64,000 nt of DNA from Mycobacterium sp. URHD0025 (GTDB lineage Bacteria; Actinomycetota; Actinomycetes; Mycobacteriales; Mycobacteriaceae), in assembly GCF_000426065.1 (NCBI RefSeq), contig NZ_AUEQ01000019.1:61194-125193 (forward strand). Direction: 5' to 3'. The translations under genes and the position numbers were made by a program. Shown piece after piece: positions 40,191 to 48,150 of this stretch (position 1 is the stretch's first letter; each line of letters begins with the position of its first letter). The notes beneath the pieces are model-generated. The model made no database searches and was not told the DNA's origin. It saw only the letters and a program-made list of their open reading frames with translations.

Positions 40191-40994
40191 TCACACGGTG
40201 GCAAAGAAGCTCTGCAGCGCCTCGGCAATACGTTCGGGCACCATGGCGGTGGCGAAGTGGGACTGGTCGGACCAAACGACTCGCTCAGCGTGTGAGAGTA
40301 CCGCCGCGAGGCGGTCCATTCCTTCCGGAAGAGGTGGCCAACTCAGGCCGCCCTGCATGAGCAACACCGGCACGGTGATGGCCGCCCACCGGTCGACGTC
40401 ACGTCCGTCATGGGCCATCGCTTCCATGTCTGCACCGGCAGACAGGGTGGTGATCCGGCCCGCCTCTTCGCTTTCGACGTCGAACGAGGCCGCCTCCACC
40501 AGTTCAGAAGGAACGCAGGCAACCTCGCGGGCGAAAAGCTCCAGCGCCTCCGAATAACGAGCTTCGGTACACAGCCGCCGGTAGCGGTCCAGGACCGGCA
40601 ACAGGTGCGCGCCGGACAACAACAGGGGCGGCTCGAACAGCGCCAGAGAAGCGATGCGTTCGGAGTCGGCGACCGCAGCGTGAAGGGCGACTGTCGCCCC
40701 GAAGGATCCGCCGACGACGTGCGCGCCCGTTCCGGATGCATCGGTGACCGACCTCAGCACGCACTCCAGATCCGCGGCCTCCACCGCGAAACTGTTGGGC
40801 GTCGCGCCAACTGCGCTCGGTGGGTGGTTTCGGCGCGCATACCGCACGACCTGGTGACCGGACAGGCGTCGCCCGATGTCGGCCCAGGAATCCAGACCGC
40901 CGTTGGACCCGTGCACGAAGACCACCGGAGCTCCGGTTCCTGTCGTCTCCAAGGCCAGATCGGTGCCGTCCGAGGTTGTCAGCACAGAAGCCAT
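40191..40994 (-). CDS. Alpha/beta hydrolase
   Basis: A 267-aa alpha/beta hydrolase-fold enzyme. VVFVHGSNGGLDSW is the oxyanion HG region (about 30-43), VGGSFGATVALHAA holds the nucleophile Ser (G-x-S-x-G about residue 96), the acid is probably in VPVLLMQGG or nearby, and the His is in WSDQSHFATA (about 248). Members are esterases, lipases or C-C hydrolases; the substrate is open. It lies at the end of the LonSB-containing minus-strand series, 18 bases after the LonSB stop, so it is likely transcribed with it. Confidence 0.87.
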   Translation of the reverse strand: MASVLTTSDGTDLALETTGTGAPVVFVHGSNGGLDSWADIGRRLSGHQVVRYARRNHPPSAVGATPNSFAVEAADLECVLRSVTDASGTGAHVVGGSFGATVALHAAVADSERIASLALFEPPLLLSGAHLLPVLDRYRRLCTEARYSEALELFAREVACVPSELVEAASFDVESEEAGRITTLSAGADMEAMAHDGRDVDRWAAITVPVLLMQGGLSWPPLPEGMDRLAAVLSHAERVVWSDQSHFATAMVPERIAEALQSFFATV

Positions 40995-41012
40995 ACTCTG
41001 AGTATTCCGCGG

Positions 41013-41639
41013 TCAGTCCGAGAGCTGGAACTCCACCATCGCGGTGACGGAATCCACGGCCTCGCTGAGCACCTCGACACGGGCCGCGTCCGACGGCGCG
41101 GCCAACAATGAATAGCGGTCAGCCTGCCCCATGGGTAGCCGAGTGGCCAAGGCGTACAAGCGGTTCCCCGGGTCGACACCGGCGGATTCCACGATCTCGC
41201 GGCTGCGGATCGGCGTGCCGCGGGCCTCCCCGATCAGGTCGAGCAGCGCCACCATCCGGTCTTCGACGTCGCTGAGGCGGGCGGTATCCACCGGGTCGCC
41301 CGGTTCATCGGGCCACAGTTCGATCTCGGCGCGCGGATACGGATCGTCGTCGAGCCAGCGCTGAACCCGAATACGCTCACCCATCACACACAGCAGCCGG
41401 TACTTGCCGACCCCGATCTCCTGGCAGTCGACGATGTTGGCCAGCGCGCCGACGTCACACCGGCGGTCACCGCCGCCCACCTCGCGACCGGCCGAGATCA
41501 GAACCACCCCGAAAGACGGCTCCGACATGGCCATACAGTCGTTCACCATGGCCACATAGCGCGGTTCGAAGATCCGCAGCGGCAGTTCCTGACCTGGCAG
41601 CATCGCCACTTCGAGGGGAAACATCGGTGAGACCGTCAT
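41013..41639 (-). CDS. LON peptidase substrate-binding domain protein (Rv0434-like)
   Basis: A 208-aa protein with only the N-terminal LonSB domain and no ATPase or protease part. SPMFPLEVAMLPGQELPLRIFEPRYVAMVNDCMA (about 4-37) and FGVVLI, GKYRLLCVMGERIRVQRWL fit the family. The start MTVSPMFPLE matches the length of M. tuberculosis Rv0434, which it matches also in gene order. It marks the return of synteny, about 14.5 kb from the Rv0435c-like ATPase gene that adjoins it in M. tuberculosis. Role unknown, possibly protein binding. Confidence 0.88.
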   Translation of the reverse strand: MTVSPMFPLEVAMLPGQELPLRIFEPRYVAMVNDCMAMSEPSFGVVLISAGREVGGGDRRCDVGALANIVDCQEIGVGKYRLLCVMGERIRVQRWLDDDPYPRAEIELWPDEPGDPVDTARLSDVEDRMVALLDLIGEARGTPIRSREIVESAGVDPGNRLYALATRLPMGQADRYSLLAAPSDAARVEVLSEAVDSVTAMVEFQLSD

Positions 41640-41729
41640 TCGGCCAGGATCGTCCTCGCCTCCGGTTTGGTCAATGAGCACGAGCCGGCAACCTCGCGGT
41701 GCACTACAAAGCAATTCATCCCAGGGATG

Positions 41730-42173
41730 TCAGCCCGGCACCTTTTTGTTGATCGCATCGACCACGGTGGCGTCCCGGTCGGCCAGTGTGCACATGGCTC
41801 CGATGAACGACGTCCAGATGTAGGGATTCTTCTTCATCCCCGCGTAGCCGTTCTTCACCAGCAACTCGACCATGCCGAGCTGGCCGTCCTCGTCCATCGA
41901 CGAGTACTCGCGACACGTGGTCGACATCCCGTTGGGCGGTGGGGTGCCGGCTTTGCCGCTGGTGCCCGGAGACGGGAAAGCCGGGATCGACGGCGCCGCC
42001 GTACCACTGGGCCGGCGCGTGGTCGTCGGAGTGGAGGAGATCCCGGTCTGATCGGGATCGCCCATCGGCGTTCCGGCGGTGACGGAACTGCAGCCCGAGA
42101 GTGCGAAGCCCGCCACGACAAGCCCCGCCACGACAAGCCCCGCCCCGATCCGCCGCACAGCCCTCGTCCTCAC
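41730..42173 (-). CDS. Small lipoprotein with HdeA/DUF732-like domain
   Basis: A 147-aa exported protein. The signal MRTRAVRRIGAGLVVAGLVVAGFALSGC has a lipobox (L-S-G-C, Cys28). A Pro/Thr-rich linker follows, then a 65-residue domain TCREYSSMDEDGQLGMVELLVKNGYAGMKKNPYIWTSFIGAMCTLADRDATVVDAI. The two Cys (C-x-x-Y/F...C near its ends) probably form a disulfide, as in HdeA-like or DUF732 proteins; this is a fold guess. A 15-bp tandem repeat encodes the GLVVA-GLVVA of the signal. It overlaps the YbdK ligase stop by four bases. Confidence 0.72.
   Translation of the reverse strand: MRTRAVRRIGAGLVVAGLVVAGFALSGCSSVTAGTPMGDPDQTGISSTPTTTRRPSGTAAPSIPAFPSPGTSGKAGTPPPNGMSTTCREYSSMDEDGQLGMVELLVKNGYAGMKKNPYIWTSFIGAMCTLADRDATVVDAINKKVPG
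42111..42140. repeat. 15-bp tandem duplication in signal peptide
   Basis: CGCCACGACAAGCCC occurs twice in a row inside the lipoprotein gene, duplicating five codons (GLVVA) in the hydrophobic core of its signal peptide. The duplication keeps frame and could vary between strains. Confidence 0.7.
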
Positions 42174-43300
42174 AGTCGGAGCTCGCCGACCAGGGCGTCC
42201 ACGACCTCGCGCAGGTCGCCGTCATTCTCCTCGGCCACCCGGCGCTGCCGTTGATACGAGCCGCCTCCGCGGTAGATGTCGATCACCGCGGCGAGCTCGT
42301 CGGAGCATCCCAGCGATTTGGCAACCGGCTCAAGGTGATTCAGCAATTCGTCGAGATCTTCGGTGACCAACCGCTCATTGCTGTCCGCATCCAGGATGAT
42401 CACGGCGTCCAGGCCGTAGCGGGCCGCCCGCCACTTGTTCTCCTGCACATGCCATGGCGGCATGGTGGGCAACTGCTCACCCGCGTCGAGCCGACGATCC
42501 AGATCGACGATCAGGCAGTGGGTCAGCGCGACGAGCGCACCGAGCTCGCGCACATTCGACACCCCATCGAAGATCCGCACCTCGATGGTGCCCAGCTGAG
42601 GCGAAGGCCGGACGTCCCAACGAATCTCGTTGAGATGATCGATGATGCCAGTCTTCTTCTGATCGTGGACGAAACCCTCGAACTCTGGCCAGGTCTGGAA
42701 TTGGAACGGCAGACCGGCGGTGGGCAACTGCTGGAACATCATCGCGCGGTTGCTGGCATATCCGGTGTCCTCACCATCCCAGAACGGTGAGGACGCCGAC
42801 AGCGCAAGCAGATGCGGGTACTGGTTGAGCAGCGAGGAGATGATCGGCATCACCTTGTGCGCCGAGGAGATGCCGACGTGCACATGCACACCCCAGATCA
42901 GCATCTGCCGACCCCACCACTGGGTGCGCTTGATCAGCTCGGCATACCGCGGCGCGTCGGTCAGCTGTTGCGCCGACCATTTCGCGAACGGATGGGTGCC
43001 CGCGCAGAACAGTTCCATGCCGCGCTCGTGCACGATCTTGCGCACGGGCCCGAGCGTGCCGCGCAGGTCATCCATCGCCTCGCCGGTGTTCTCACAGATT
43101 CCGGTGACGATCTCGATGGTGTTGCGCAGCAATTCCTTGTGCACGTGCGGGCTCTCGCCGACCTCGGCGATCACCTCGGCGGCGCCGTTGCTCAGATCAC
43201 GAGTGTCGGCGTCGACGAGAGCGAACTCCCATTCGACGCCGACAGTGGGCCGGGGCGACCCGGCGAAATCGATACGGCTGTCAGCCGGCGCCGATAACAC
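42170..43300 (-). CDS. YbdK-type carboxylate-amine (glutamate-cysteine) ligase, Rv0433-like
   Basis: A 376-aa ATP-dependent ligase of the GCS2 family. PTVGVEWEFALVD (metal-binding E-x-E, about residues 19-31), HKELLRNTIEIVTGIC, FAKWSAQQLTDAPRYAELIKRTQWWGRQMLIWGVHVHVGI and LPTMPPWHVQENKWRAARYGLDA are all present. It joins glutamate, or a similar acid, to an amine; the real substrate is unsettled because mycobacteria use mycothiol, not glutathione. The GTG start at 43300 gives exactly the N-terminal length of the M. tuberculosis protein; ATG 43324 is possible. It overlaps the sodC 3' end by 20 bases and the lipoprotein gene by four. Confidence 0.92.
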   Translation of the reverse strand: MLSAPADSRIDFAGSPRPTVGVEWEFALVDADTRDLSNGAAEVIAEVGESPHVHKELLRNTIEIVTGICENTGEAMDDLRGTLGPVRKIVHERGMELFCAGTHPFAKWSAQQLTDAPRYAELIKRTQWWGRQMLIWGVHVHVGISSAHKVMPIISSLLNQYPHLLALSASSPFWDGEDTGYASNRAMMFQQLPTAGLPFQFQTWPEFEGFVHDQKKTGIIDHLNEIRWDVRPSPQLGTIEVRIFDGVSNVRELGALVALTHCLIVDLDRRLDAGEQLPTMPPWHVQENKWRAARYGLDAVIILDADSNERLVTEDLDELLNHLEPVAKSLGCSDELAAVIDIYRGGGSYQRQRRVAEENDGDLREVVDALVGELRL

Positions 43301-43991
43301 CGCACGCCACCCGACTTCCGGCATCGCCGGTCGCCAAGGTCGCCTGATCGGGTCCGGGTGCACCGCCCACCACCTGCTGGTACTTCTCCGGCGGGATGTT
43401 GGCGAAGTTGTCGGCCTTCTCGTGGATGACGATCGCGGTCTTGGCGCCGCCCAACAGATCCGCGGCGGTGAACGCGTCGGTGGTGGTCACCAGCTTGCCC
43501 GAACCGTCGGCGCGGACCTGCAACGAACTCAGGTCGCCGCTGGAGGGATGTCCGCTGTGACCGGCGACCTGGAAATGGCCTCCGGCGGAGTTGAAGTCGC
43601 CGGGCGCGCCGCCGGTCGGGGCCACCGAGTTGGCCTCACACTTGCCGACCGAGTGGATGTGCAGACCGTGGAATCCCGGAGCCAGCTTGCCCGGAGCGGT
43701 GGTCTCGACGGTGACGGTGGCGAAGCCGTCGGCGAACTGGAAGTCGGCGGTTGCCACGGACGTCCCGTCGGCGGTCTTCAGCTCTGCTGTGAGGGTCTCT
43801 CCGCCGGTGGTGGCCGGAGCACCGTGCCCGCCGCCGTGCTCACCGGGAGCGGCCGAGGGCGAAGGCGATCCGGTCCAGATCGCCGGGGTGGTGCCGGGCG
43901 TGTCGGACGGCACCTGTCCGGGCGGACTGCAGGCGCTCAGCGCGACAACGGGGGCAGCGAACAGAGTGGCAACACTGACGGACTTCAGCAT
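43281..43991 (-). CDS. sodC: Cu/Zn superoxide dismutase lipoprotein
   Basis: A 236-aa periplasm-side enzyme that turns superoxide into peroxide and oxygen. The signal MLKSVSVATLFAAPVVALSAC ends in a lipobox (L-S-A-C, Cys21). A Pro/Gly/His-rich linker (GEHGGGHGAP) may bind metal. The dismutase domain has GFHGLHIHSVGKCE (Cu ligands, disulfide Cys), GGHFQVAGHSGHPSSGDL (bridging His and Zn site) and a final ACGVIG with the second Cys. The gene order virR-sodC-ybdK matches M. tuberculosis Rv0431-Rv0433. Its stop codon lies inside the next gene. Confidence 0.96.
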   Translation of the reverse strand: MLKSVSVATLFAAPVVALSACSPPGQVPSDTPGTTPAIWTGSPSPSAAPGEHGGGHGAPATTGGETLTAELKTADGTSVATADFQFADGFATVTVETTAPGKLAPGFHGLHIHSVGKCEANSVAPTGGAPGDFNSAGGHFQVAGHSGHPSSGDLSSLQVRADGSGKLVTTTDAFTAADLLGGAKTAIVIHEKADNFANIPPEKYQQVVGGAPGPDQATLATGDAGSRVACGVIGAG

Positions 43992-44001
43992 GGCCCAAAG
44001 C

Positions 44002-44472
44002 CTAGCCGGTTACTACCACGATCACGCCCGGTGGTTGCTCGAGAAGTTCTGGACGCCGGGGCTCGACGGGCGCCTGGATCGCCTTGCCCACGGCTTCGGC
44101 GGCTTCCTTCTCGCCCGACGTCTCACCGAAGAACACCGTGGTGCCGGCAACGCCTTCCAGCGTCAGGTTGCCGGTCTCGGTGACATTCCAGTGCGCCTCA
44201 CGCAACCGGTTGGCCGTGGTCTCGGCCGCGCCGGGTACATCGGAGATGTTGTACACCCGCACGTCGGCCTTGGCCTCTGATGCGGGTGCGGCCTTCGCCG
44301 ATGTCTTCGTGGTGGTGGTCGCAGACGTGGTGGCCACAGGCGACGACTGATCCGATGAGTCGTCGTCGGAGCCGAGCGCCTGGAAACCGACCAGCAGGAA
44401 CACGACCCCGAGGAACAACAGCACCATCACCATGGCGCGCAGGGGTAGCCCGGAGGAGTCTCGCTGATTCAT
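44002..44472 (-). CDS. virR: LytR_C-domain membrane protein VirR (Rv0431-like)
   Basis: A 156-aa single-pass protein: short N-terminus, one helix (RAMVMVLLFLGVVFLLVGFQALG, about residues 12-34), an acidic Ser/Thr/Lys linker, then a LytR_C domain VRVYNISDVPGAAETTANRLREAHWNVTETGNLTLEG...VFFGE (about 70-135). In M. tuberculosis the equivalent protein limits release of membrane vesicles and contributes to envelope integrity. The match is in domain order and gene neighbourhood (DUF3263 gene before, sodC after). The start MNQRDSSGLPL is chosen over ATG 44481. Confidence 0.88.
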   Translation of the reverse strand: MNQRDSSGLPLRAMVMVLLFLGVVFLLVGFQALGSDDDSSDQSSPVATTSATTTTKTSAKAAPASEAKADVRVYNISDVPGAAETTANRLREAHWNVTETGNLTLEGVAGTTVFFGETSGEKEAAEAVGKAIQAPVEPRRPELLEQPPGVIVVVTG

Positions 44473-44520
44473 CGCCACCACTGTATCGAGCGAACCGCCC
44501 GATCCCTCACCGCGTGACCT

Positions 44521-44832
44521 TTAGGTAGTGATATCGAAGCCGAGCCGCCGCGCGGCCCGTGCCTTCTGACGGCTCGCGCGCATCCGACGCAGCCGCTTGA
44601 CCAGCATCGGGTCGGCGGCCAACGCCTCAGGACGGTCGACCAGCGCGTTGAGCACCTGGTAGTACCGCGTGGCCGACATCGAGAACAGCTCTTTGATCGC
44701 GTCTTCCTTGCTGCCGGCGTACTTCCACCATTGGCGTTCGAAGGCCAAAATATCGTGCTCGCGCCGGGTGAGCCCATCGCTCAGGTCAGAGTCGTCCCCG
44801 GATTGCTCAGTCCGCGCCATGGCGCCGTCCAT
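44521..44832 (-). CDS. DUF3263 protein (Rv0430-like)
   Basis: A 103-aa cytoplasmic helical protein. The conserved core is LTRREHDILAFERQWWKYAGSKEDAIKELFSMSATRYYQVLNALVDRPEALAADPMLVKRLRRMR, strongly suggesting a small winged or helix-turn-helix DNA-binding fold (SATRYYQVLNALVDRP as the recognition pair). A basic tail follows (RASRQKARAARRLGF). It lies 48 bases before virR and is divergent from def across 138 bp. In mycobacteria it sits beside virR; a regulatory role is inferred from the fold only. Confidence 0.88.
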   Translation of the reverse strand: MDGAMARTEQSGDDSDLSDGLTRREHDILAFERQWWKYAGSKEDAIKELFSMSATRYYQVLNALVDRPEALAADPMLVKRLRRMRASRQKARAARRLGFDITT

Positions 44833-44970
44833 ATTGCTCCCTGGACCCTTCCGACACTTGAGAAATTACATCGCTGTGGTTCGGCGCTTATTCAACCACG
44901 GCTTGCTGGCTCGACGTGACACATAAACCCGCGAGTCGGGTGAGAAGGCCTGCCCACTTAAGCTTCCCCC

Positions 44971-45564
44971 ATGGCCGTCGTACCGATCTGCATCGTCGGA
45001 GATCCCGTTCTGCACACCCCGACCGAGCCGGTGCCGGTCGGCCCGGACGGGTCACTCCCGGCAGACCTGCCCGAACTCATCCAGACCATGTTCGACACCA
45101 TGGACGCCGCCAACGGGGTTGGCTTGGCCGCCAACCAGATCGGCGTGGCCAAGCGGTTGTTCGTCTACGACTGCGCCCCGACGCGCGGCCAGACCACGCG
45201 CCGCCGCGGGGTCGTCATCAACCCCGTTTTGGAGACCTCCGAGATTCCCGAGACGATGCCGGACCCTGACGACGACGAGGAAGGCTGCCTGTCCGTACCG
45301 GGCGAGAATTTCCCGACCGGCCGGGCCGACTGGGCGCGGGTCACCGGGCTCGACGCCGACGGTTCACCGGTCGTTCTGGAGGGCACCGACTTGTTTGCCC
45401 GGATGCTGCAGCACGAGACCGGGCACCTCGACGGGTTCCTGTATATCGATCGGCTCGTGGGCCGGCACGCGCGCGCCGCCAAGAAGACCGTCAAGCGCAA
45501 CGGCTGGGGCGTGCCCGGCCTGTCCTGGATGCCGGGCGAGGTTCCCGACCCGTTCGGCCACTGA
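44971..45564 (+). CDS. def: Peptide deformylase
   Basis: A 197-aa metalloenzyme that removes the N-formyl group from nascent proteins. All three motifs are present: GVGLAANQIG (about 50-59), EGCLSVPG (Cys ligand, about 106-113) and QHETGHLDGFLYIDRL (HExxH, about 148-164). The C-terminus extends some 30 residues past the helix (RAAKKTVKRNGWGVPGLSWMPGEVPDPFGH), as in mycobacterial Def. The ATG starts MAVVPICIVGDPVLH. It leads a same-strand series def-GNAT-xthA. Confidence 0.97.
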   Translation: MAVVPICIVGDPVLHTPTEPVPVGPDGSLPADLPELIQTMFDTMDAANGVGLAANQIGVAKRLFVYDCAPTRGQTTRRRGVVINPVLETSEIPETMPDPDDDEEGCLSVPGENFPTGRADWARVTGLDADGSPVVLEGTDLFARMLQHETGHLDGFLYIDRLVGRHARAAKKTVKRNGWGVPGLSWMPGEVPDPFGH

Positions 45565-45576
45565 GGCCAGGCACCG

Positions 45577-46488
45577 ATGCCTGAGCTGCCCGCTCCAGGT
45601 GCCCGGGTCAGCCTGCGTTACCGGCTGCCGGCCGGCTCGCCCAAGCCACTCACCGACGTCATCGGGCACCTGGAGCGCCTGGAACCGGCGGTGCTGCTCC
45701 GCACCAAGGCCGGCGAACTCGTCGAGGTCGATCCGGCCGATGTCGTCAGCGTCCGCGAGTTGTCGCACGTCCCGGTGCGGGCCTCCGAGATCCGCACGCT
45801 GGAACACGCGGCGGCACTGGCGTGGCCCGGCGTCGAGCAGCAGTGGCTGGGCGGCTGGCTGCTGCGCGCCGGGCACGGAGTCACCAGTCGCGCCAATTCG
45901 GCCATCCCGCTGGATGTCTCGGCACAGCTCTCCGATTTGTCCGCGGTGCACGACTGGTATCGCGCACGCACTCTGCCGACCTGGCTGGCCCTGCCCGAGA
46001 GGCTGCTGCCGGTACGCAATCCCGGCATCAAGCCGGCCCGGGTGATGGTGCGCGAGTTACCCGCCGCGCCGGCGCAGCCCCCGGCCTCGAGCGTCACGCT
46101 GGCGCAGCAACCGGACACGCAATGGCTCGGGATCTACGAGCGCGAGGTCCCCGTCGATGTCCTGACCGCCGTGGTGGACGGGACGCTCATCTTCGCGACG
46201 GTGTCCGGTTGCGCGGTCGGCCGCGGCGCTGTGACGAGGGCCCCTGACGGCACGGCCTGGCTGGGCATCTCGTCGGTCCGGGTCTCGCCCGCTCATCGCA
46301 GGCAGGGCCATGCCCGTGCGGTGTGCGAGGCGCTGATGGCCTGGGGCGTGGGGGCCGGTGCCGGGCAGGCGTACGTCCAGGTGGAGGTCGACAACCACGC
46401 GGCCATCGCGCTGTACAGGTCGCTGGGTTTCCGGCTGCACCACCAAACCCGTTATGTCGCGGCCGAGGAAGTCCTCGGTTCGCGCTGA
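45577..46488 (+). CDS. GNAT-family N-acetyltransferase (Rv0428c-like)
   Basis: A 303-aa protein. The C-terminal half is a GNAT domain: GTAWLGISSVRVSPAHRRQGHARAVCEALMAWG (motif A, acetyl-CoA pyrophosphate loop R-x-x-G-x-A, about 230-262) then AYVQVEVDNHAAIALYRSLGFRLHHQTRYV (motif B). The N-terminal half is an SH3-like strand domain (RVSLRYRLPAGSPKPLTDVIGHLERLEPAVLLRTKAGELVEVDPADVVSV) found in this mycobacterial family. The substrate is unknown. It starts 12 bases after def, so the two share a transcript. Confidence 0.9.
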   Translation: MPELPAPGARVSLRYRLPAGSPKPLTDVIGHLERLEPAVLLRTKAGELVEVDPADVVSVRELSHVPVRASEIRTLEHAAALAWPGVEQQWLGGWLLRAGHGVTSRANSAIPLDVSAQLSDLSAVHDWYRARTLPTWLALPERLLPVRNPGIKPARVMVRELPAAPAQPPASSVTLAQQPDTQWLGIYEREVPVDVLTAVVDGTLIFATVSGCAVGRGAVTRAPDGTAWLGISSVRVSPAHRRQGHARAVCEALMAWGVGAGAGQAYVQVEVDNHAAIALYRSLGFRLHHQTRYVAAEEVLGSR

Positions 46489-46491
46489 CCG

Positions 46492-46497
46492 TAACCT
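46492..46497 (+). promoter_or_regulatory. Possible -10 before xthA
   Basis: TAACCT lies eight bases before the xthA ATG, in the 17-base gap after the GNAT gene; no Shine-Dalgarno is visible. A leaderless internal promoter is possible. Confidence 0.3.
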
Positions 46498-46505
46498 CTA
46501 ATCTC

Positions 46506-47318
46506 ATGCGCCTGGCCACCTGGAACGTCAACTCGATCCGAACCCGAGCGGACCGCGTCGTCGACTGGCTCGAGCGTGCCGATGTCGACGTGCTGGCCAT
46601 GCAGGAGACAAAGTGCACCGACGCGCAGTTCCCGATGATGCCGTTCGCGGCACTGGGCTACGAAGTCGCGCACATCGGGCTCAACCAGTGGAACGGCGTC
46701 GCCATCGCCTCACGCGTCGGCCTCGACGACATCGAGATCGGGTTTCCGGGGCAACCCACCTGGAGCAGCAAGCCTGAGGAGGAGGCCACCGCCGAGGCCC
46801 GCGCTCTGGGCGCGACCTGCGGCGGAGTACGCGTGTGGAGCCTGTACGTGCCCAACGGCCGGACCCTGGCGGATCCGCACTACACCTACAAGCTGGATTG
46901 GCTTGCCGCCCTGCGCGATACCGCTGAGAACTGGCTCAAGCAAGATCCGGAGCAGCCCATCGCGCTGGTCGGCGATTGGAACATCGCCCCCAAGGACGAA
47001 GATGTCTGGGACATGGCCGCGTTCAACGGCAGCACCCATGTGTCAGAACCCGAGCGCGCCGCCTTCCAGGCCATGCACGACGCCCAATTCACCGACGTGG
47101 TGCGGTCTTTCACGCCCGGCCCGGGAATTTACACGTATTGGGATTACACGCAGCTGGCATTCCAGAAGCGCCGCGGCATGCGCATCGACTTCATCCTCGG
47201 CTCCCCCGGCCTGGCCTCGCGCGTCACGAATGCCGAGATCGTGAAGGACGAACGCCGCCCCAAGAAGGGCACCACCGCACCCAGCGATCATGCGCCGGTT
47301 GTGGTCGAACTGAGCTGA
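46506..47318 (+). CDS. xthA: Exodeoxyribonuclease III
   Basis: A 270-aa AP endonuclease/3'-exonuclease of base-excision repair. LATWNVNSIRTRADRVVDWL, MQETKCTD (metal Glu about 34), SLYVPNGRTL, VGDWNIAPKDEDVWD (Asp-x-Asn catalytic pair), FTYWDY-type region and MRIDFILGSPGLAS...PSDHAPVVVEL (Asp-His pair at the end) are all in place. The ATG starts the canonical MRLATWNVN. The position after the GNAT gene matches M. tuberculosis Rv0427c. A hairpin follows the stop. Confidence 0.96.
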   Translation: MRLATWNVNSIRTRADRVVDWLERADVDVLAMQETKCTDAQFPMMPFAALGYEVAHIGLNQWNGVAIASRVGLDDIEIGFPGQPTWSSKPEEEATAEARALGATCGGVRVWSLYVPNGRTLADPHYTYKLDWLAALRDTAENWLKQDPEQPIALVGDWNIAPKDEDVWDMAAFNGSTHVSEPERAAFQAMHDAQFTDVVRSFTPGPGIYTYWDYTQLAFQKRRGMRIDFILGSPGLASRVTNAEIVKDERRPKKGTTAPSDHAPVVVELS

Positions 47319-47333
47319 GCTATCCGGCTGACT

Positions 47334-47380
47334 CTGCGCCCAAGGCGCGAAAGTGTGAGTAGGCCACGCCCTGGGCGCAG
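47334..47380. terminator. Hairpin between convergent xthA and LOG genes
   Basis: CTGCGCCCAAGGCG (47334-47347) pairs with CGCCCTGGGCGCAG (47367-47380), 13 of 14 positions, with a 19-base loop starting CGAAAGTG. It lacks a U-tract. It may end both convergent transcripts. Layout (outer stem, one mismatch, inner GC stem) is like that of the hairpins at 11754 and 16548. Confidence 0.6.
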
Positions 47381-47412
47381 TATCAACGGCCTAACAGCAG
47401 CGACTCCTCCGG

Positions 47413-48150
47413 CTATGACGCAGACGCAGCGATGATGTCCACGGCTTCTGCCACGCTGTCGGTGCAGTGGAGCAGCGCCAACTCCGATTCGGAGATCTTT
47501 CCGCCGGGCAGCATGGTGTTGCGGATCCAGTCGATCAGCCCCGACCAGTAGTCGACGCCCAGCAGGATGATCGGAAACTCGGTGACCTTACGGGTCTGAA
47601 CAAGGGTCAGCGCCTCGAACAGTTCGTCGAGGGTGCCGAATCCGCCCGGCAGGCAAACGAATGCCTGCGCATACTTGACGAACATGGTCTTGCGGACGAA
47701 GAAGTAGCGGAAGTTGATGCCGAGATCGACCCAGTGGTTCAAGTGCTGCTCGAAGGGCAGTTCGATACCGAGCCCCACGGAGTAGCCGCCGGACTCGCTG
47801 GCCCCGCGGTTGACCGCCTCCATCGAGCCCGGACCGCCCCCGGTGATCACCGCATAGCCCGCGCGCACCAGCGCGATGCCCAGTTCCTCGCCCAATCGGT
47901 ACTCCGGCGAATGCGGAACCGTGCGGGCCGATCCGAAAACCGTGACAGCCTTCGGCATCTCGGCCAGAGCATCGAAACCGTCGACGAATTCGCCCTGGAT
48001 GCGCATCACTCGCCACGGATCGCTGTGGACCCAATCGGTGGGGCCGCGCCGGCCCAGCAGGCGCTGGTCGGCGGTCGAGGTGGCGCAGCGGTCCCGGCGC
48101 AGTTGCACCGAACCGCGGATCTGGAGCGGAGTGTCGTCGTTCTCGGTCAT
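47413..48150 (-). CDS. LOG-family Rossmann protein (TIGR00730)
   Basis: A 245-aa protein of the lysine-decarboxylase-like/LOG family, which cleaves nucleoside monophosphates to free a base such as a cytokinin. Markers: AVTVFGSARTVP, YAVITGGGPGSMEAVNRGASESGGYSVGLGIELPFEQ and CLPGGFGTLDELFEALTLVQTRK (PGGxGTxxE, about 150-172). The N-terminal 70 residues (RRDRCATSTADQRLLGRRGPTDWV) are extra and mark the longer class. The ATG at 48150 overlaps the methyltransferase stop by four bases, so the two are coupled with the methyltransferase first. Confidence 0.9.
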   Translation of the reverse strand: MTENDDTPLQIRGSVQLRRDRCATSTADQRLLGRRGPTDWVHSDPWRVMRIQGEFVDGFDALAEMPKAVTVFGSARTVPHSPEYRLGEELGIALVRAGYAVITGGGPGSMEAVNRGASESGGYSVGLGIELPFEQHLNHWVDLGINFRYFFVRKTMFVKYAQAFVCLPGGFGTLDELFEALTLVQTRKVTEFPIILLGVDYWSGLIDWIRNTMLPGGKISESELALLHCTDSVAEAVDIIAASAS

